A stretch of 64,000 bases of DNA from Liolophura sinensis (lineage: Eukaryota; Mollusca; Polyplacophora; Chitonida; Chitonidae). Below, piece after piece: positions 24,903-36,759 of the stretch. A program made the position numbers and the translations under genes. Each line of letters begins with the position of its first letter. Within the stretch, counting starts at the first letter, position 1. A model generated the notes under the pieces. It did no database searches and was not told the origin of the DNA. It worked only from the letters and a program-made list of their open reading frames with translations. The stretch spans positions 58,013,249 to 58,077,248 of the forward strand of contig NC_088295.1 of NCBI RefSeq assembly GCF_032854445.1, written 5' to 3'.

Positions 24903-25096
24903 TCTGGCTACCTCTCTGGTCATAAGTGAGAAGGTCTCCCAGCAACCTGCAGATACTCGTGGGTTTCCCCTGGGCTCTGCTGCTTTACTCCCACCATAAT
25001 GCTGGCCGCTGTCGTATAAGTAAAACATTCTAAAGTACGTAAGTGCCTAAAGTGCCTACCTTTAGTGTCTAAAACACCAATAAAATAAATAAATGC
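24903..25096 (+). mobile_element. SINE family A fragment with small internal insert
   Basis: 5'-truncated copy with CAGCAACCTGCAGATACTCG, CACCATAATGCTGGCCGC and GTATAAGTAAAACATTC. About 30 extra bases (GTGCCTAAAGTGCCTACC) split the tail before AAAACACCAATAAAATAAAT. Confidence 0.75.
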
Positions 25097-25169
25097 ATTT
25101 GTATAATCATTGATAAAACAAAAAAGATCATTTAGATTGTCACAGTTAAGTTATAACACCTGTATATAC

Positions 25170-27312
25170 AGTAAATAACCTTTCTGCTTTAGGACATTGG
25201 TGACAAATCCCCTGAAATTGTTTACATTTAATCACCTATCTGCTTTATGATATTTGTGAAAATCCCATGAAATTGTGATTTACTGTAAATCACCTGTCTG
25301 CGTATGGTATTTGTGAAAATCCCATTAAATTGTGGTTTACAGTTAATCACCTGTCTGCGTATGGTATTTGTGAAAATCCCATTAAATCGTGGTTTACAGT
25401 AAATCACCTGTCTGCTGTATGGTATTTGTGAAAATCCCATGAAATTGTGGTTTACAGTTAATCACCTGTCTGCGTATGGTATTTGTGAAAATCCCATTAA
25501 ATCGTGGTTTACAGTAAATCACCTATCTGCGTATGGTATTTGTGAAAATCCCATTAAATCGTGGTTTACAGTAAATCACCTGTCTGCTGTATGATATTTG
25601 TGAAAATCCCATGAAATTGTGGTTTACAGTAAATCACCTGTCTGCTGTATGATATTTGTGAAAATCCCATGAAATTGTGGTTTACAGTTAATCACCTGTC
25701 TGCTGTATGGTATTTGTGAAAATCCCATTAAATCGTGGTTTACAGTAAATCACCTATCTGCGTATGGTATTTGTGAAAATCCCATTAAATCGTGGTTTAC
25801 AGTAAATCACCTATCTGCGTATGGTATTTGTGAAAATCCCATTAAATCGTGGTTTACAGTAAATCACCTGTCTGCTGTATGATATTTGTGAAAATCCCAT
25901 GAAATTGTGATTTACTGTAAATCACCTGTCTGCTGTATGGTATTTGTGAAAATCCCATTAAATTGTGGTTTACAGTAAATCACCTGTCTGCGTATGGTAT
26001 TTGTGAAAATCCCATTAAATCGTGGTTTACAGTAAATCACCTGTCTGCTGTATGATATTTGTGAAAATCCCATGAAATTGTGGTTTACAGTTAATCACCT
26101 GTCTGCTGTATGGTATTTGTGAAAATCCCATTAAATTGTGATTTACTGTAAATCACCTGTCTGCTGTATGGTATTTGTGAAAATCCCATTAAATTGTGGT
26201 TTACAGTAAATCACCTGTCTGCGTATGGTATTTGTGAAAATCCCATTAAATCGTGGTTTACAGTAAATCACCTGTCTGCTGTATGATATTTGTGAAAATC
26301 CCATGAAATTGTGGTTTACAGTAAATCACCTGTCTGCTGTATGGTATTTGTGAAAATCCCATGAAATTGTGGTTTACAGTAAATCACCTGTCTGCTGTAT
26401 GATATTTGTGAAAATCCCATGAAATTGTGGTTTACAGTAAATCACCTGTCTGCTGTATGATATTTGTGAAAATCCCATGAAATTGTGGTTTACAGTTAAT
26501 CACCTATCTGCGTATGGTATTTGTGAAAATCCCATTAAATCGTGGTTTACAGTAAATCACCTATCTGCGTATGGTATTTGTGAAAATCCCATCAAATTGT
26601 GATTTACTGTAAATCACCTGTCTGCTGTATGGTATTTGTGAAAATCCCATTAAATCGTGGTTTACAGTAAATCACCTGTCTGCTGTATGGTATTTGTGAA
26701 AATCCCATTAAATTGTGGTTTACAGTAAATCACCTGTCTGCGTATGGTATTTGTGAAAATCCCATTAAATTGTGGTTTACAGTTAATCACCTGTCTGCGT
26801 ATGGTATTTGTGAAAATCCCATTAAATCGTGGTTTACAGTAAATCACCTGTCTGCTGTATGGTATTTGTGAAAATCCCATGAAATTGTGGTTTACAGTTA
26901 ATCACCTGTCTGCTGTATGGTATTTGTGAAAATCCCATTAAATTGTGATTTACTGTAAATCACCTGTCTGCTGTATGGTATTTGTGAAAATCCCATTAAA
27001 TTGTGGTTTACAGTAAATCACCTGTCTGCGTATGGTATTTGTGAAAATCCCATTAAATCGTGGTTTACAGTAAATCACCTGTCTGCTGTATGATATTTGT
27101 GAAAATCCCATCAAATTGTGGTTTACAGTAAATTATTTGTCTGCTGTATGGTATTTGTGAAAATCCCATGAAATTGTGGTTTACTGTAAATCACCTGTCT
27201 GCTGTATGGTATTTGTAAAAATCCCACGAAATTGTGGTTTACAGTAAATCACCTGTCTGCTGTATGATATTTGTGAAAATCCCATGAAATTGTGCTTCTA
27301 GGTAATCACCTA
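25170..27312. repeat. 57/58-bp minisatellite, about 36 units
   Basis: Tandem array of units such as CTGCTGTATGGTATTTGTGA...AATCCCATGAAATTG...GTTTACAGTAAATCACCTGT. The two unit types differ by CTGCTGTAT (58 bp) versus CTGCGTAT (57 bp). Further diagnostic sites are GGTATT/GATATT, CATGAAATTG/CATTAAATCG/CATTAAATTG and AGTAAAT/AGTTAAT. Each unit holds GTGRTTTACWGTAAAYCAC, a 19-bp palindrome that is perfect in about five units (for example about 25275, 25907 and 26138) and has one mismatch in most others. Edge units (about 25170-25250 and 27290-27312) are degenerate. Because 57 is divisible by 3, runs of 57-bp units give meaningless open frames; it is not coding. Confidence 0.95.
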
Positions 27313-28854
27313 GAATTTCTCAGGCTGTTCACCATTAACTGACTACCCTTCTGTACTACAGTTCATATAGCATGGTAATTACATGGTGAGTTTCCATGAA
27401 ATTGCAGGTGGTTTTGTTGTATCAAGTGCTCATTTATTCGGGTTACTTTTTTCCCCTGTTGTACGAGTAAGTTCTAGCTAGAGTTGCAGCGTATTAAGAG
27501 TGAGAATGTACCTTATGTTAACATAGTTACTGTTTGTATTGTATATACTAAAGATTTTATTTTTCTGTTATGTATGCAGTTAAATATATGACATGAGAAA
27601 TGTCTCCTGGTTTCCACAACTCTAATTTTCATTTTATATTGTTTTTCTCTGTTTTTATGTTTCCTTCCCCGCCCCCTTAACACCCAATTACAACCCAACA
27701 GTCTCTTTATACAGACAATTTTCATGATGTGTAAAAAAATATTATTAATATACTTATTGAGTGGCCTTACTGATGCCACACAGAAGATTCCCCCCAAGGG
27801 CCAGTTTTACATAGCTCTTGTAGCCCTATTCCAATCACCATGGCGACGTATCTCTTCACTATATGTATTTCATACCTTTTTCGCATGTTTTCTAAGAGTT
27901 TTTTGTTAAAATTAGTTGCTTTTTGTGAAGCCCTGAAACTGGTCAATCTAATCAATTTGATTTTGCGTCCAAAATCGAATTCCAAATGTGCGTAAGGTCA
28001 ACTCCAGTTCATGCAGGTTCTTTAAGCAGTTGAAGTCGGGAGGATAGCTAGGAGCCTGGTTTCCACCAACCATAAACCTCTCTGCGATTCCATGCATGAA
28101 ATATTCTTGAGTGTGAGCACTCTAATTCCTAAAAATTTTTGCATATCAAAGAGCAACTGTCTGTACAATTTATGCATCTTTTTGATTTTGGAGATAAAAA
28201 TACCCTGGTCAGATTGGCCAGTACCAGGCCTCCACAGAAAGTATAATTTTATCACTCAATACAGAAAAATGCCTTCAGAATATACTTAAACAAACATCTA
28301 AATGTAGAATAGTATGTTTTTGTGGCTGTGCCTCATGGTTTGAACATGTTCTTGAAATGATAGGATTGAAATATTGCCGATGTGGAGTTATATGATAATC
28401 ATTCATTCTTGGCCTGGATACACAGCAGTACAGATATACAATAGATGTCATCTGTCACCAGATGGAATTAACTGGTGTTTGTGCTGACCAATAGCTGATA
28501 GCCTATTGCCAACTCTGTAAGGCTGCACTTGATACTGTGGTGAGTTTGGTTAGTCTTGTTTTTGACAGACAAATGTTAACCATAAGCCTAGCCAACATGA
28601 TAATTCAGGAATCACCGGGAGTTAATGGGAGTTCAAATCTGGATTATGTGGATTTGTCTTTACAAGAGAAAAATTCACACACACACTTTGTTGTGTTTAT
28701 TGTGTGTATTGACCCTGACTTAAATGCAATGGAAAGATAATACAGCAGATGATGCACTGAAGTTGATTAGCCCGGGCAAATAGGAGATTGCAGTGTCTGA
28801 TCCACTTCTTCCTCGTTCATTTGTCAAGTACAAGTATATGATATAGTACCTAAA
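27313..28854. other. Intergenic region right of the minisatellite
   Basis: No gene recognised. Contains copy 1 of a paired unnamed repeat (about 27868-28005) and a degenerate SINE family A tail (about 28030-28120). Confidence 0.5.
27868..28005 (+). repeat. Unnamed repeat pair, copy 1
   Basis: Closely resembles 30948-31085 on the same strand: ACCTTTTTC-CATGTTT, TTTTTGTGAAGCCCTGAAAC, TGGTC-ATCTAATCAATTTG and CCAAAATC-AATTCCAAAT. It contains no open frame shared by both copies. Confidence 0.7.
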
Positions 28855-28860
28855 GTGAAG

Positions 28861-29145
28861 AGTCAAGTCACACCTAAGACTTTAAAAGAGGAAGTTGTAA
28901 CTTCCTCGCTTGGCTCTCAGCATTAAGGGGATAGTGCAACGACTGGTTGACCCGTATCAGTATAATGGCTCGGGCGGGGCCACTTGCTTGCCTTCAGTAA
29001 GGCGTCTAGGTGAAGCAGCACTAGATAAAAGAGGGGTGGAAATCCGTCCAGCAACAAGGAGGCACATTACATACACCCTAAGGATTCCTTCATCGCCATA
29101 TGACTGAAAAATTGTTAAATCCCAAAGTGCTCACTCATTCAATCA
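28861..29145 (+). mobile_element. SINE family B, 5' truncated
   Basis: Begins inside the body (CAAGTCACACCTAAGACTTT) and ends with CTCACTCATTCAAT. It is flanked by an 11-bp target-site duplication with one mismatch: CTAAAGTGAAG (28850-28860) and CTAAAGCGAAG (29146-29156). The 5' truncation combined with a duplication fits LINE-driven reverse transcription. Confidence 0.85.
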
Positions 29146-29289
29146 CTAAAGCGAAGCACACCCTTGGGAGAAGGCCTTTTCGAGATATAGTTCATGTAAT
29201 GCGAACTCTTATCTTCTCAGCGAGAATTTAATTCAAACTGAAAGGACTGACACAAGTTTATCCGATCACCCGCAAATCTCTCTGTAAAC

Positions 29290-29714
29290 CCGGGGACACA
29301 CTAGGTGGATTTTTTGCTAGTAGAAATGAACTTATTCGCCTGTGAAATAAGCTGGCGATGTTCACGGCATAGTTACAGACACACTAAGTGGATTTTTTCG
29401 TTGATCGTGATCAGTAGGATATGTCATGTGAACTAGTAACCCATGTGACACAAACAAAATTTCACAGTTCAACACAATTCTGTGTTGTTTGTTTGGTCAG
29501 CTCGGTGGTCTCGATCGTCAAAATTTGCTTGAGCCGACGGAGGGAAATTGCCAATGTATTTCTTCGCTAACTAGTATTTGATTCTAGCAAATTTCGGGGC
29601 GGAAAAGTTCGCCTGCAAACTACGTCCTCGCCAACGCGGACACACTAGGCCAATTTTTAGAAATGTACAAAATACGCCTTTACGAGCCAAAAAATCAATC
29701 CAGTGTGTCCCCGG
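29290..29714. mobile_element. MITE-like element with terminal inverted repeats
   Basis: A 425-bp segment. The left end CCGGGGACACACTAGGTGGA and the right end (inverted) CCGGGGACACACTGGATTGA match over 13 bases and continue imperfectly through a TTTTTT stretch. The motif ACACTA-GTGGATTTTTT recurs internally at about 29381, and GGACACACTAGGCCAATTTT occurs near 29639. No coding capacity, as expected for a non-autonomous DNA transposon. A clear target-site duplication was not found. Confidence 0.65.
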
Positions 29715-29837
29715 CATGTCTCCGCAAATTCGTCTTGCATGACTGATACACTGGCTTTTTCTGCATTTCGTTCAGGCTGCAATGGCAACTATAATACTAC
29801 ACTGAAGCCAAGATCAAGCTTGACTTGATGGATTGAA

Positions 29838-30060
29838 TTATTTATCTATTTGATTGGTGTATTACGCCGTACTCAAGAGTATTTCACTTGTACGATGGCG
29901 GCCAGCCTTATGGTGACAGGAAAGAGAGCCCGCGTGAAACCCACGACCATCCACAGGCTGCTGACAGACCCTCCCACGTATGACCTGAAAGGAAGCTAGC
30001 ATAAGCTGGACTCGCAGCGACTGCAGTGGTAAGAGGCTCCTCAGTCACTGTGCCACCACA
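29838..30060 (-). mobile_element. SINE family A, first of two adjacent copies
   Basis: Inverted element from the tail (TTTATCTATTTGATTGGTGT, CGTACTCAAGAGTATTTCAC) through GGTGACAGGAAAGAG and CCCACGACCATCCACAGG to the head (TGGACTCGCAGCGACTGC, then CAGTCACTGTGCCACCACAG). Confidence 0.8.
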
Positions 30061-30061
30061 G

Positions 30062-30248
30062 CTAAGAATGTTTTCACTTATACAACGGCGGTCAGCATTA
30101 TTGTGGGAGGAACCCGGCAGAGCCCAGGTAAAACCCCCGACCATCCGCAGGTTGCTGGCAGACCTTCCCACTTGTGACCTGAAAGGAAGCCAGCATGAGC
30201 TGGATTTGAACTCGAGCGTGCTAACCAACTGAGCCACGAAGGCCACTC
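30062..30248 (-). mobile_element. SINE family A, second of two adjacent copies
   Basis: Inverted element starting at TTTTCACTTATACAACGGCG and ending with the tRNA-like head GCGTGCTAACCAACTGAGCC ACG. It lacks the outer AAATAAAT tail of the first copy, so the two probably arose by insertion of one element into the other or by recombination. Confidence 0.8.
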
Positions 30249-32774
30249 CAGCTTGATTTGAACTCTACAACTACAAAAGCATACCAAGTAAATAACAGTT
30301 GAAGCCTTTTTTGTTTCACAAGTGTTTATTTGATGTATTTGAGCAACTAGATGCAATGACCCCCTGACCCTACAGAGCTGGCCTGGTGACTACAAAACCA
30401 TTGTGTAGCGAGTAGGAGGCAAAAGTACAAGATTGTTAGTACAAGATTAGAGGAAGAGCTCTGATGTACAGTTGCTCTGCCTTCCTGTGTATCAAACGTA
30501 CAGAATAGATCTAATTAGGTTTTACTGATGTATTCACACACTATAACAAAAGCTGTTCAAAAAGCGCATGTACTGCGAAAGGGAAAAAAAAAAAGGAACA
30601 ACAAAATGAGAATGAAGGAGTGCTTTCTGTTTGTGTCAGAACAGATGATGTACTGATTATCAAAAACATCCCAGACCAGAATGATACCCTTTACCCAACA
30701 AAGAAATGTTTGGGCCCTTTATATCAACAAGATTGAATTGGTTGTTGAAATTTTTGTGTAACCTAATGGGTTGAGCTCATTTATTTCCTCTGGTACGAAA
30801 TTACTGATCACAAAATCCACAAATCTGTTTATGTGGGGTTTTTTTTTAATGGGCTTTCTGCCATCAGAGGCATTTATGTAGTCATTCTCACCTAACACAA
30901 TACGTATATTCCACAGTATTTCATACACTTAGACTTAACACTTACTGTATTTCTTCAACCTTTTTCACATGTTTGCTAAGTGTTTATTTGTTAAAATTAT
31001 ACTTTTTGTGAAGCCCTGAAACTGGTCTATCTAATCAATGTAGTTCTGTCTCCAAAATCAAATTCCAAATTGCACTAAAAATTGCTCTTTCACATGCAAA
31101 AAGGTTGAGGGTACATTTAACCCTTTCATGGATAGCACTGCACATGTGCAAAATTTTCAAATTAAAGTGTAAACGATCAGTTTCACTTACAACTGAATAG
31201 TGCAAAGACACTGCATACTTTCAGCTAGTTTACATTCATGCGACCCAGAATTATCCAATAGATTTGCAGAATAAGGTTGTAACAAGAGTTCAAAGACATA
31301 ATCAGGTGATGAAAAAATCCTAATCGATTAAACAAAACAAAAAAATTAATGTCTTTCAAGAATAAATGGTAAATCTGCTGAAAGTAGCAGAGAGGAAAAT
31401 GTGACGAGGATAAAGAATCTAATTATTCGTGGTAGAAACTCAGATGCCAGCAAGATAAACTGCCGGATTTAAAAAAAAAAAAAGACTCCTTTCTAGAACA
31501 CTAGATCTCTACTGATGTCGAGTAAATAAGTTAAGATATAGAGGATATACACACATATATATATTTAACAAAATGAACACAGATTCAAACAACCAGAACC
31601 AATTTCCTTCATTACAAATATGCCCTTTGATTACCTACTTGAGAGATTTCTAATTTTATATATGTACAGTAAAACAACCCAAGTACACTTGGAAGTTATC
31701 TCCCCTGCCTTGTACTTGCATACCATTCAAGTACATGTAGATATAGAAAATGAATTGTGTAAGATATATATATATATATATATGTTGTATATTGTATCAC
31801 TCCTTAAAAATTGTAGTATGACTGGCATCTCTGTCCAAGAAGTGCTTTTCTTTTTAGCAAAGCACTTGCATTTTTTTTTAACTTCTCAAATACACTTGTT
31901 TATAAACTTCCAGCAGAAGCAGCAATTCTATAGTTTGACGACTGGGTGCTGATGTAGTTGACTCAATTCCTCATGGTATAGCATCTTAGTTGCCTGATAT
32001 GTCAACACACAATAAAACCCCATACACCAGGCTTGCAACCAACCCTGGTAACGCTTACAGTATGTCAAGGGGAGGCAATCCATGTAATTTCTAGAGAAAC
32101 TTTTAATGACAAGGCTTAATATACACATGTACATTACCACATCTTCATGCAATTCAGGCTGCCCATCTCACACTCCTGCCACTGATAGCTTTATAACCAC
32201 AGAATTACTCAAATAAACCATCACTGAATTAATTCATAACCACAAACCACTGCTGAGAGATACATGTGTATGTATATACGTATGTGTAAGTCTTAGAACC
32301 ATGACAAATGTACTGGTAACAGGCTGTAACAGTAACATGTATAAAAATATTCCAAAAGATTATTCTCAAGCTGTAGTTTTTTTTTTCATTACGCCATTCC
32401 ATCTTTGGCACTTCTATTTTGGCAGGTAAGTAATACCTGAACAGCGTAAGGCAGCCATCAGTCAGCTCTTGTACTCAGTTTTACATGTTTATAACACTAC
32501 CATGATGCACACTGAAGATTAGCTTCACGCATTTTTTCAGTCTTTGTGTTTTTAATCTCAGGTTACCCTGAGAGTTATTTTCGAAATGTTCAATGTAATT
32601 TGCTTAACACACAAAAATCTGGTTGTTTCTGTCTGTGAAAATACCTAATTTTTCACTGCGACAGTGACTTTCTCCGCAAAGAAATAACACAAATTCTGCA
32701 GATCTCGGAGAACTTATTGGGTGTAAAAACGCGTCCTTTAACTCACGATGAGCAACTCTGTGTTCTAACCCAGA
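30249..32774. other. Intergenic region with unnamed repeat
   Basis: No gene recognised. Copy 2 of the unnamed repeat pair lies at about 30948-31085. A (TA)n microsatellite lies at about 31764-31783. Several poly-A or poly-T runs of 9-14 bases are present. Confidence 0.5.
30948..31085 (+). repeat. Unnamed repeat pair, copy 2
   Basis: Same family as 27868-28005, with shared CTTTTTGTGAAGCCCTGAAA and a CCAAAATCAAATTCCAAAT block. Confidence 0.7.
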
Positions 32775-33515
32775 CCATGGCAATGAGTTGTTCCATGTTT
32801 CAAGCTAGATCACTGCCCTGGGCTGTTCAATGTTATCACTCTGACCACTCCCTTAAGCACTATACTAAAATCCAGACCACAACAATAGGCTATTCTATGT
32901 CATAATCTTACTTGACCCATGAACTGTTCTATGTCATAGCCTAGATTACTGCCCTCAGCTGTTTTGAGTCATAACTTACAATGTGCACATAGATTACTCC
33001 CCAAAGCTATTCTAGGTTATAATCTACATGTAGATTAACCCCCTAGATTGTTATAGGTTATAATCTAGATTACTTCCTGAGCTGTTCTATGTTATAGCCT
33101 GGATTACTCCCCCCCAAGATATTCTATGACAGCCTTTGACAGACAATGGATATTTTGGACACAACTGTTTACATCTCAACTGCCTTAAGGTGAAATTTTG
33201 ATGAAATATTATAATGTACTGTATTGTAGTGAATCTTATATATCCCTGGACTTCTAACAGATCAAGTGTAAAAAAAAAAAAAGACTGTCGTTAATTAAAA
33301 AAAAAAAAAAGAATTGTATTTAATAACTTTATTCCCTCTTACTTGTTACAGGTTATAATCTAGAATACTGTCTGAACTGTTCTATGTTATAACCTGTATT
33401 ACTCCCTAGCTGATATGTTATAACCTAGATTACTTACCTGAACTGTTCTACATGTACTGTTATAACTAACATCACTGCCCTACGTTGTTCTATGCTATAC
33501 TAGTAATCTAGATTA
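32775..33515. repeat. Degenerate tandem repeat, about 35-40 bp period
   Basis: At least twelve diverged copies of a unit near TTCTATGTTATAACCTAGAT plus TACTCCCTGAGCTG. They occur at about 32790, 32827, 32893, 32928, 32964, 33012, 33050, 33086, 33348, 33383, 33416, 33448 and 33488. About 33125-33345 is unrelated sequence interrupting the array. Confidence 0.75.
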
Positions 33516-33987
33516 CTTCCGTATAAAACTGTATATTTTACATCTAAAACATAGAACATTCAACAGAGATGTGCCTTGCTACAACCTGCATAATTTCTCT
33601 CTGAGTTTCAGGTTCTATAGTCATTACAAGTGCGAGCATTCTAAAATTTAATTTAAAAAAAAAAATAATAATAATGCTGTACAGCTGAACTTGAAGTGAG
33701 TATCTTGAGTTCAAAGCCGCTTTTATACGTATCTTGCTCTTTACTGGGATGTCATTTTTTGTTGTATTACATCGTCAGATCTGAAACAGTGCCTGCAGTT
33801 TGTGGTTCCATATATTACATATACACAGTGTACCCTCTTTGCGTTACTCTGTACAGGCCCAATCATATTATGGAAAATTCATGACAGCAAAATTATACAA
33901 TCACACACAGGTTAAAACACAATGTTAAGATGAAAATTTACAAGATTGATTTACAGTTACACATGTCTACACAGACTTCAAGAACCA

Positions 33988-34152
33988 GAAGCAGTGCCCC
34001 ATGCATGCCCAGGGTGGGTACACAATCTGAAGCAGTACCCCATGCATGCCCGGGGTTGGGTACACCATGTGAAGCAGTACCCCATGCAGGCCCAGGCTGG
34101 GTACACAATCTGAAGCAGTGCCCCATGCATGCCTGGGTTGGGTACACCATGT
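33988..34152. repeat. 41-42 bp minisatellite, four units
   Basis: Four units starting GAAGCAGTRCCCCATGCA. Endings alternate between GGGTACACAATCT (units 1 and 3) and GGGTACACCATGT (units 2 and 4), so the true repeat may be an 83-bp dimer duplicated once. Confidence 0.85.
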
Positions 34153-34513
34153 ACAATATACATATCACTCTCTACTGTACATAGGTGAGATGAAGTACTT
34201 CCCTTGGATACAGAAAAAAATGGCAGTCTGTATATGCCAGAAAAAAAACAAAGAGATACATGCACATGCATCTTGAGTAAGACTTCCCCTTAGTATAAAA
34301 CATGTGCCCTTGTGTTGCCCTTTACTAAGCTTTATGCAACAAAGGACAGCTTGCTCTCCTGTGATGGAGGATGAAAAAGCAATATTTGCAACGCATGATT
34401 TGCCTAAGTTAATGGCCTAATGCCCCATCTATACCTAAACCAGAAGTGCCAGTGCCCTACAGAACAGTTACATTTCTTGTGTGCCATTCACTTTCATATG
34501 AACACAAAGCGGG

Positions 34514-34786
34514 GGGCCTCCGTGGCTCAGTCGGTTAGCGCGCTAGCGCAGCGTAATGACCCAGAAGCCTCTCACCAATGCGGTCGCTGTGAGTTCAAGT
34601 CCAGCTCATGCTGGCTTCCTCTCCGGCCGTAAGTGGGAAGGTCTGCCAGCAACCTGCGGATGGTCGTGGGTTTCCCCCGGGCTCTGCCCGGTTTCCACCC
34701 ACCATAATGCTGGCCGCCGTCTTATACGACGTGAAATATTCTTGAGTACGGCGTAAAACACCAATCAAAAAAAAAAAAAAAAAAAA
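34514..34786 (+). mobile_element. SINE family A, full length with perfect 13-bp duplication
   Basis: Complete element. The tRNA-like head is GGCCTCCGTGGCTCAGTCGG, with A box TGGCTCAGTCGG and B box GAGTTCAAGTCC. The body contains GGAAGGTCTGCCAGCAACCT and CCACCATAATGCTGGCCGCC. The 3' domain has GAAATATTCTTGAGTACGGC and GTAAAACACCAATC, ending in poly-A. The perfect target-site duplication AACACAAAGCGGG lies at 34501-34513 and 34787-34799. The 3' domain resembles the Meta-domain of MetaSINEs reported in bivalves and other animals (assignment from memory, not searched). Confidence 0.93.
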
Positions 34787-35751
34787 AACACAAAGCGGGA
34801 GCAAGGGAAATAACCCAGTCTTATAAAAAAACTTCTTTCCCTTTCACCAATGACAACTGTGGGCCTGTGTACAAGATCCTGATAATGAAATTCTGATGTT
34901 TCAAAATGCCTTCCTCCATTTCACGTTTTCAATAAATTAACAACTGATCCTATAAGAACCAGGTTATCATTTGAAAAAAATTTTTTCACCGCACACGTTT
35001 TGTGCAAAATCTTTGAACAACATCTTCTTCAACAATCACTGTCCAGAAGTCAGCTGGACACCAAAACTGTTAGTAAAACTGAAGACGTCCATGGAAATAA
35101 TCATGAAGTCTGAGAATTGACACACGACTTGCCATCTTACTGACCTTAATACTCTGATCACAAACGCACATAACTGGTGCTTGTCTCAGTTTACTAACAT
35201 TAGCACATCTGAAAGACTGCAAACAAGGAAATAATAAACATATTAACTACCTTCCACAGAGGGGAGATGAAAGTGTCAGATACAAAATGGAGAACTTAAA
35301 ACAAGATCATATTTCATCAACTGGCAAAAATTACAGAAATCTATGTTAAAAGAAACTTAAAAAAAAAAAAACTGTGGCAAGATAGGCTTATACAAATCAA
35401 GATGTTCCTATCTTAATATTGTTAACAAATGATATTCTCCACATTAAAGCTGTAAAAATTTTCTTCCACTCGTGTGATGCTGTCAACTGCCACTTAATCA
35501 CATAAATTGACATCAGATCTACAGGAAAAGGTTTTAATTGGAGATTAAATTGACAGTGCTTTCAAACTGTGATGCAAGGGTTTTTATATCCCATGAACGT
35601 AATAGGCCACAAAGCGGAATCACTCAGCTGGTGCTACACTACTGCACGACTCCAAAATCCAGTATTTCACATTTTGGACAAGTGAACTGGACTTTGAGCT
35701 CAACACTCAAGCTGGTGCTGTACAATCAGATTGCAATCATTAAACTTTATT

Positions 35752-35835
35752 TGATTGATTTATTTATTTGACTGGTCCTTTACACCGTACTCAAGAATAT
35801 TTCACTTATACGACGGTGGCCAGCATTATGGTGGT
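35752..35835 (-). mobile_element. SINE family A fragment
   Basis: Only the 3' end is present: TTTATTTATTTGACTGGTCC, CGTACTCAAGAATATTTCAC, CGGTGGCCAGCATTATGGTGG. Confidence 0.75.
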
Positions 35836-36384
35836 TAGACTTTAAGCTAATATCTATCAGACCTTGGATAACATTTTCCTCTCATCCTATAAATGTCCTG
35901 GAGAATCCTACTCGTTGAATCAGTCAAGAGAATAATCGTTCAACCAGGTGGATCCTCTGACATCCTATGACAGGATAACACTTATTCCACGGGAATGTAC
36001 ATTTATAAGGATGACAGTACTTCATATTTTAGTTTAAATTGTTAAGCAGTATCTCGTCAATCAAGTGCATAAGGTGTCTGTTTACGATACCTAATCTTGT
36101 AGTTCAATATGCATAAGCTAACTGATTCTTCTTGAGGAGGCATTCATACGAAGTTCAGGCGTTTAAATGAAGACTTCAAATTTACACATGAAAACCAATG
36201 AGGCTAATCTCATACACTCCATGCCAAGTAAAGGTTTACGAAACGTAGAATTACAATCAGACAATCACATACACAGCCCTTGTGTATAATCATCTACAAA
36301 GACAGAAGCCTAACTCACCACTGTGATCCCATTTCCCTGCAATGCCCACTTTTCTATGTCATTTCTAACAGAATATTGTGCAGA

Positions 36385-36390
36385 TTTATT
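36385..36390 (-). terminator. Possible WASF poly(A) signal
   Basis: AATAAA on the minus strand about 370 bases after the WASF stop codon. It is the first such hexamer downstream. Use is inferred. Confidence 0.35.
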
Positions 36391-36759
36391 AACACAAAAA
36401 TAAAGTGCTTTTTGTTTGGAAGATTTACCTTGAGGATTATAACAAAGAGTTACATCTGTACACACATGTTGTGCTGGAGGTTTTCCCCACATAATACATG
36501 TGCAAACATGTCCATAGATTGCCTCTCTCGGACAAATCCATACCTCCTGGCAGTTCCACGGCTCGCAGCAACTCCATCAGCACTGCTACATGTATATATT
36601 TGTAGTGCTGATCAAAATATTTTCCAGCATTCTGTCTTTAGTCTTGTGTGTTTGCCGTACACCTTTAACTGCATGAGCTATTCACAAGGAATTCACTTAC
36701 AAAGATGAGCCACAACTGTCCTGCCCGTCTACAGTGGGCATGGACATTGGCGTCAATCA

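Larger units (their letters stand above)
34153..36384. other. Intergenic region downstream of the WASF gene
   Basis: Contains a young full-length SINE family A (34514-34786) and a fragment (about 35752-35835). No gene recognised. The WASF 3' UTR may extend into this region; a minus-strand AATAAA is present at 36390-36385. Confidence 0.5.

Noticed and set aside
25228-26880. Two similar 70-72 codon minus frames
   Set aside because: Both lie wholly inside the 57/58-bp minisatellite and owe their openness to the unit length.
25170-27312. CRISPR-like regular repeats
   Set aside because: There are no unique spacers; units are contiguous and the genome is animal.
29908-30356. Frames of 92-112 codons
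   Set aside because: They lie in two SINE copies; the same peptide-like strings recur in other SINE copies.
34514-34590. tRNA gene
   Set aside because: The A and B boxes belong to the head of a SINE; the sequence continues into the SINE body with target-site duplications outside.
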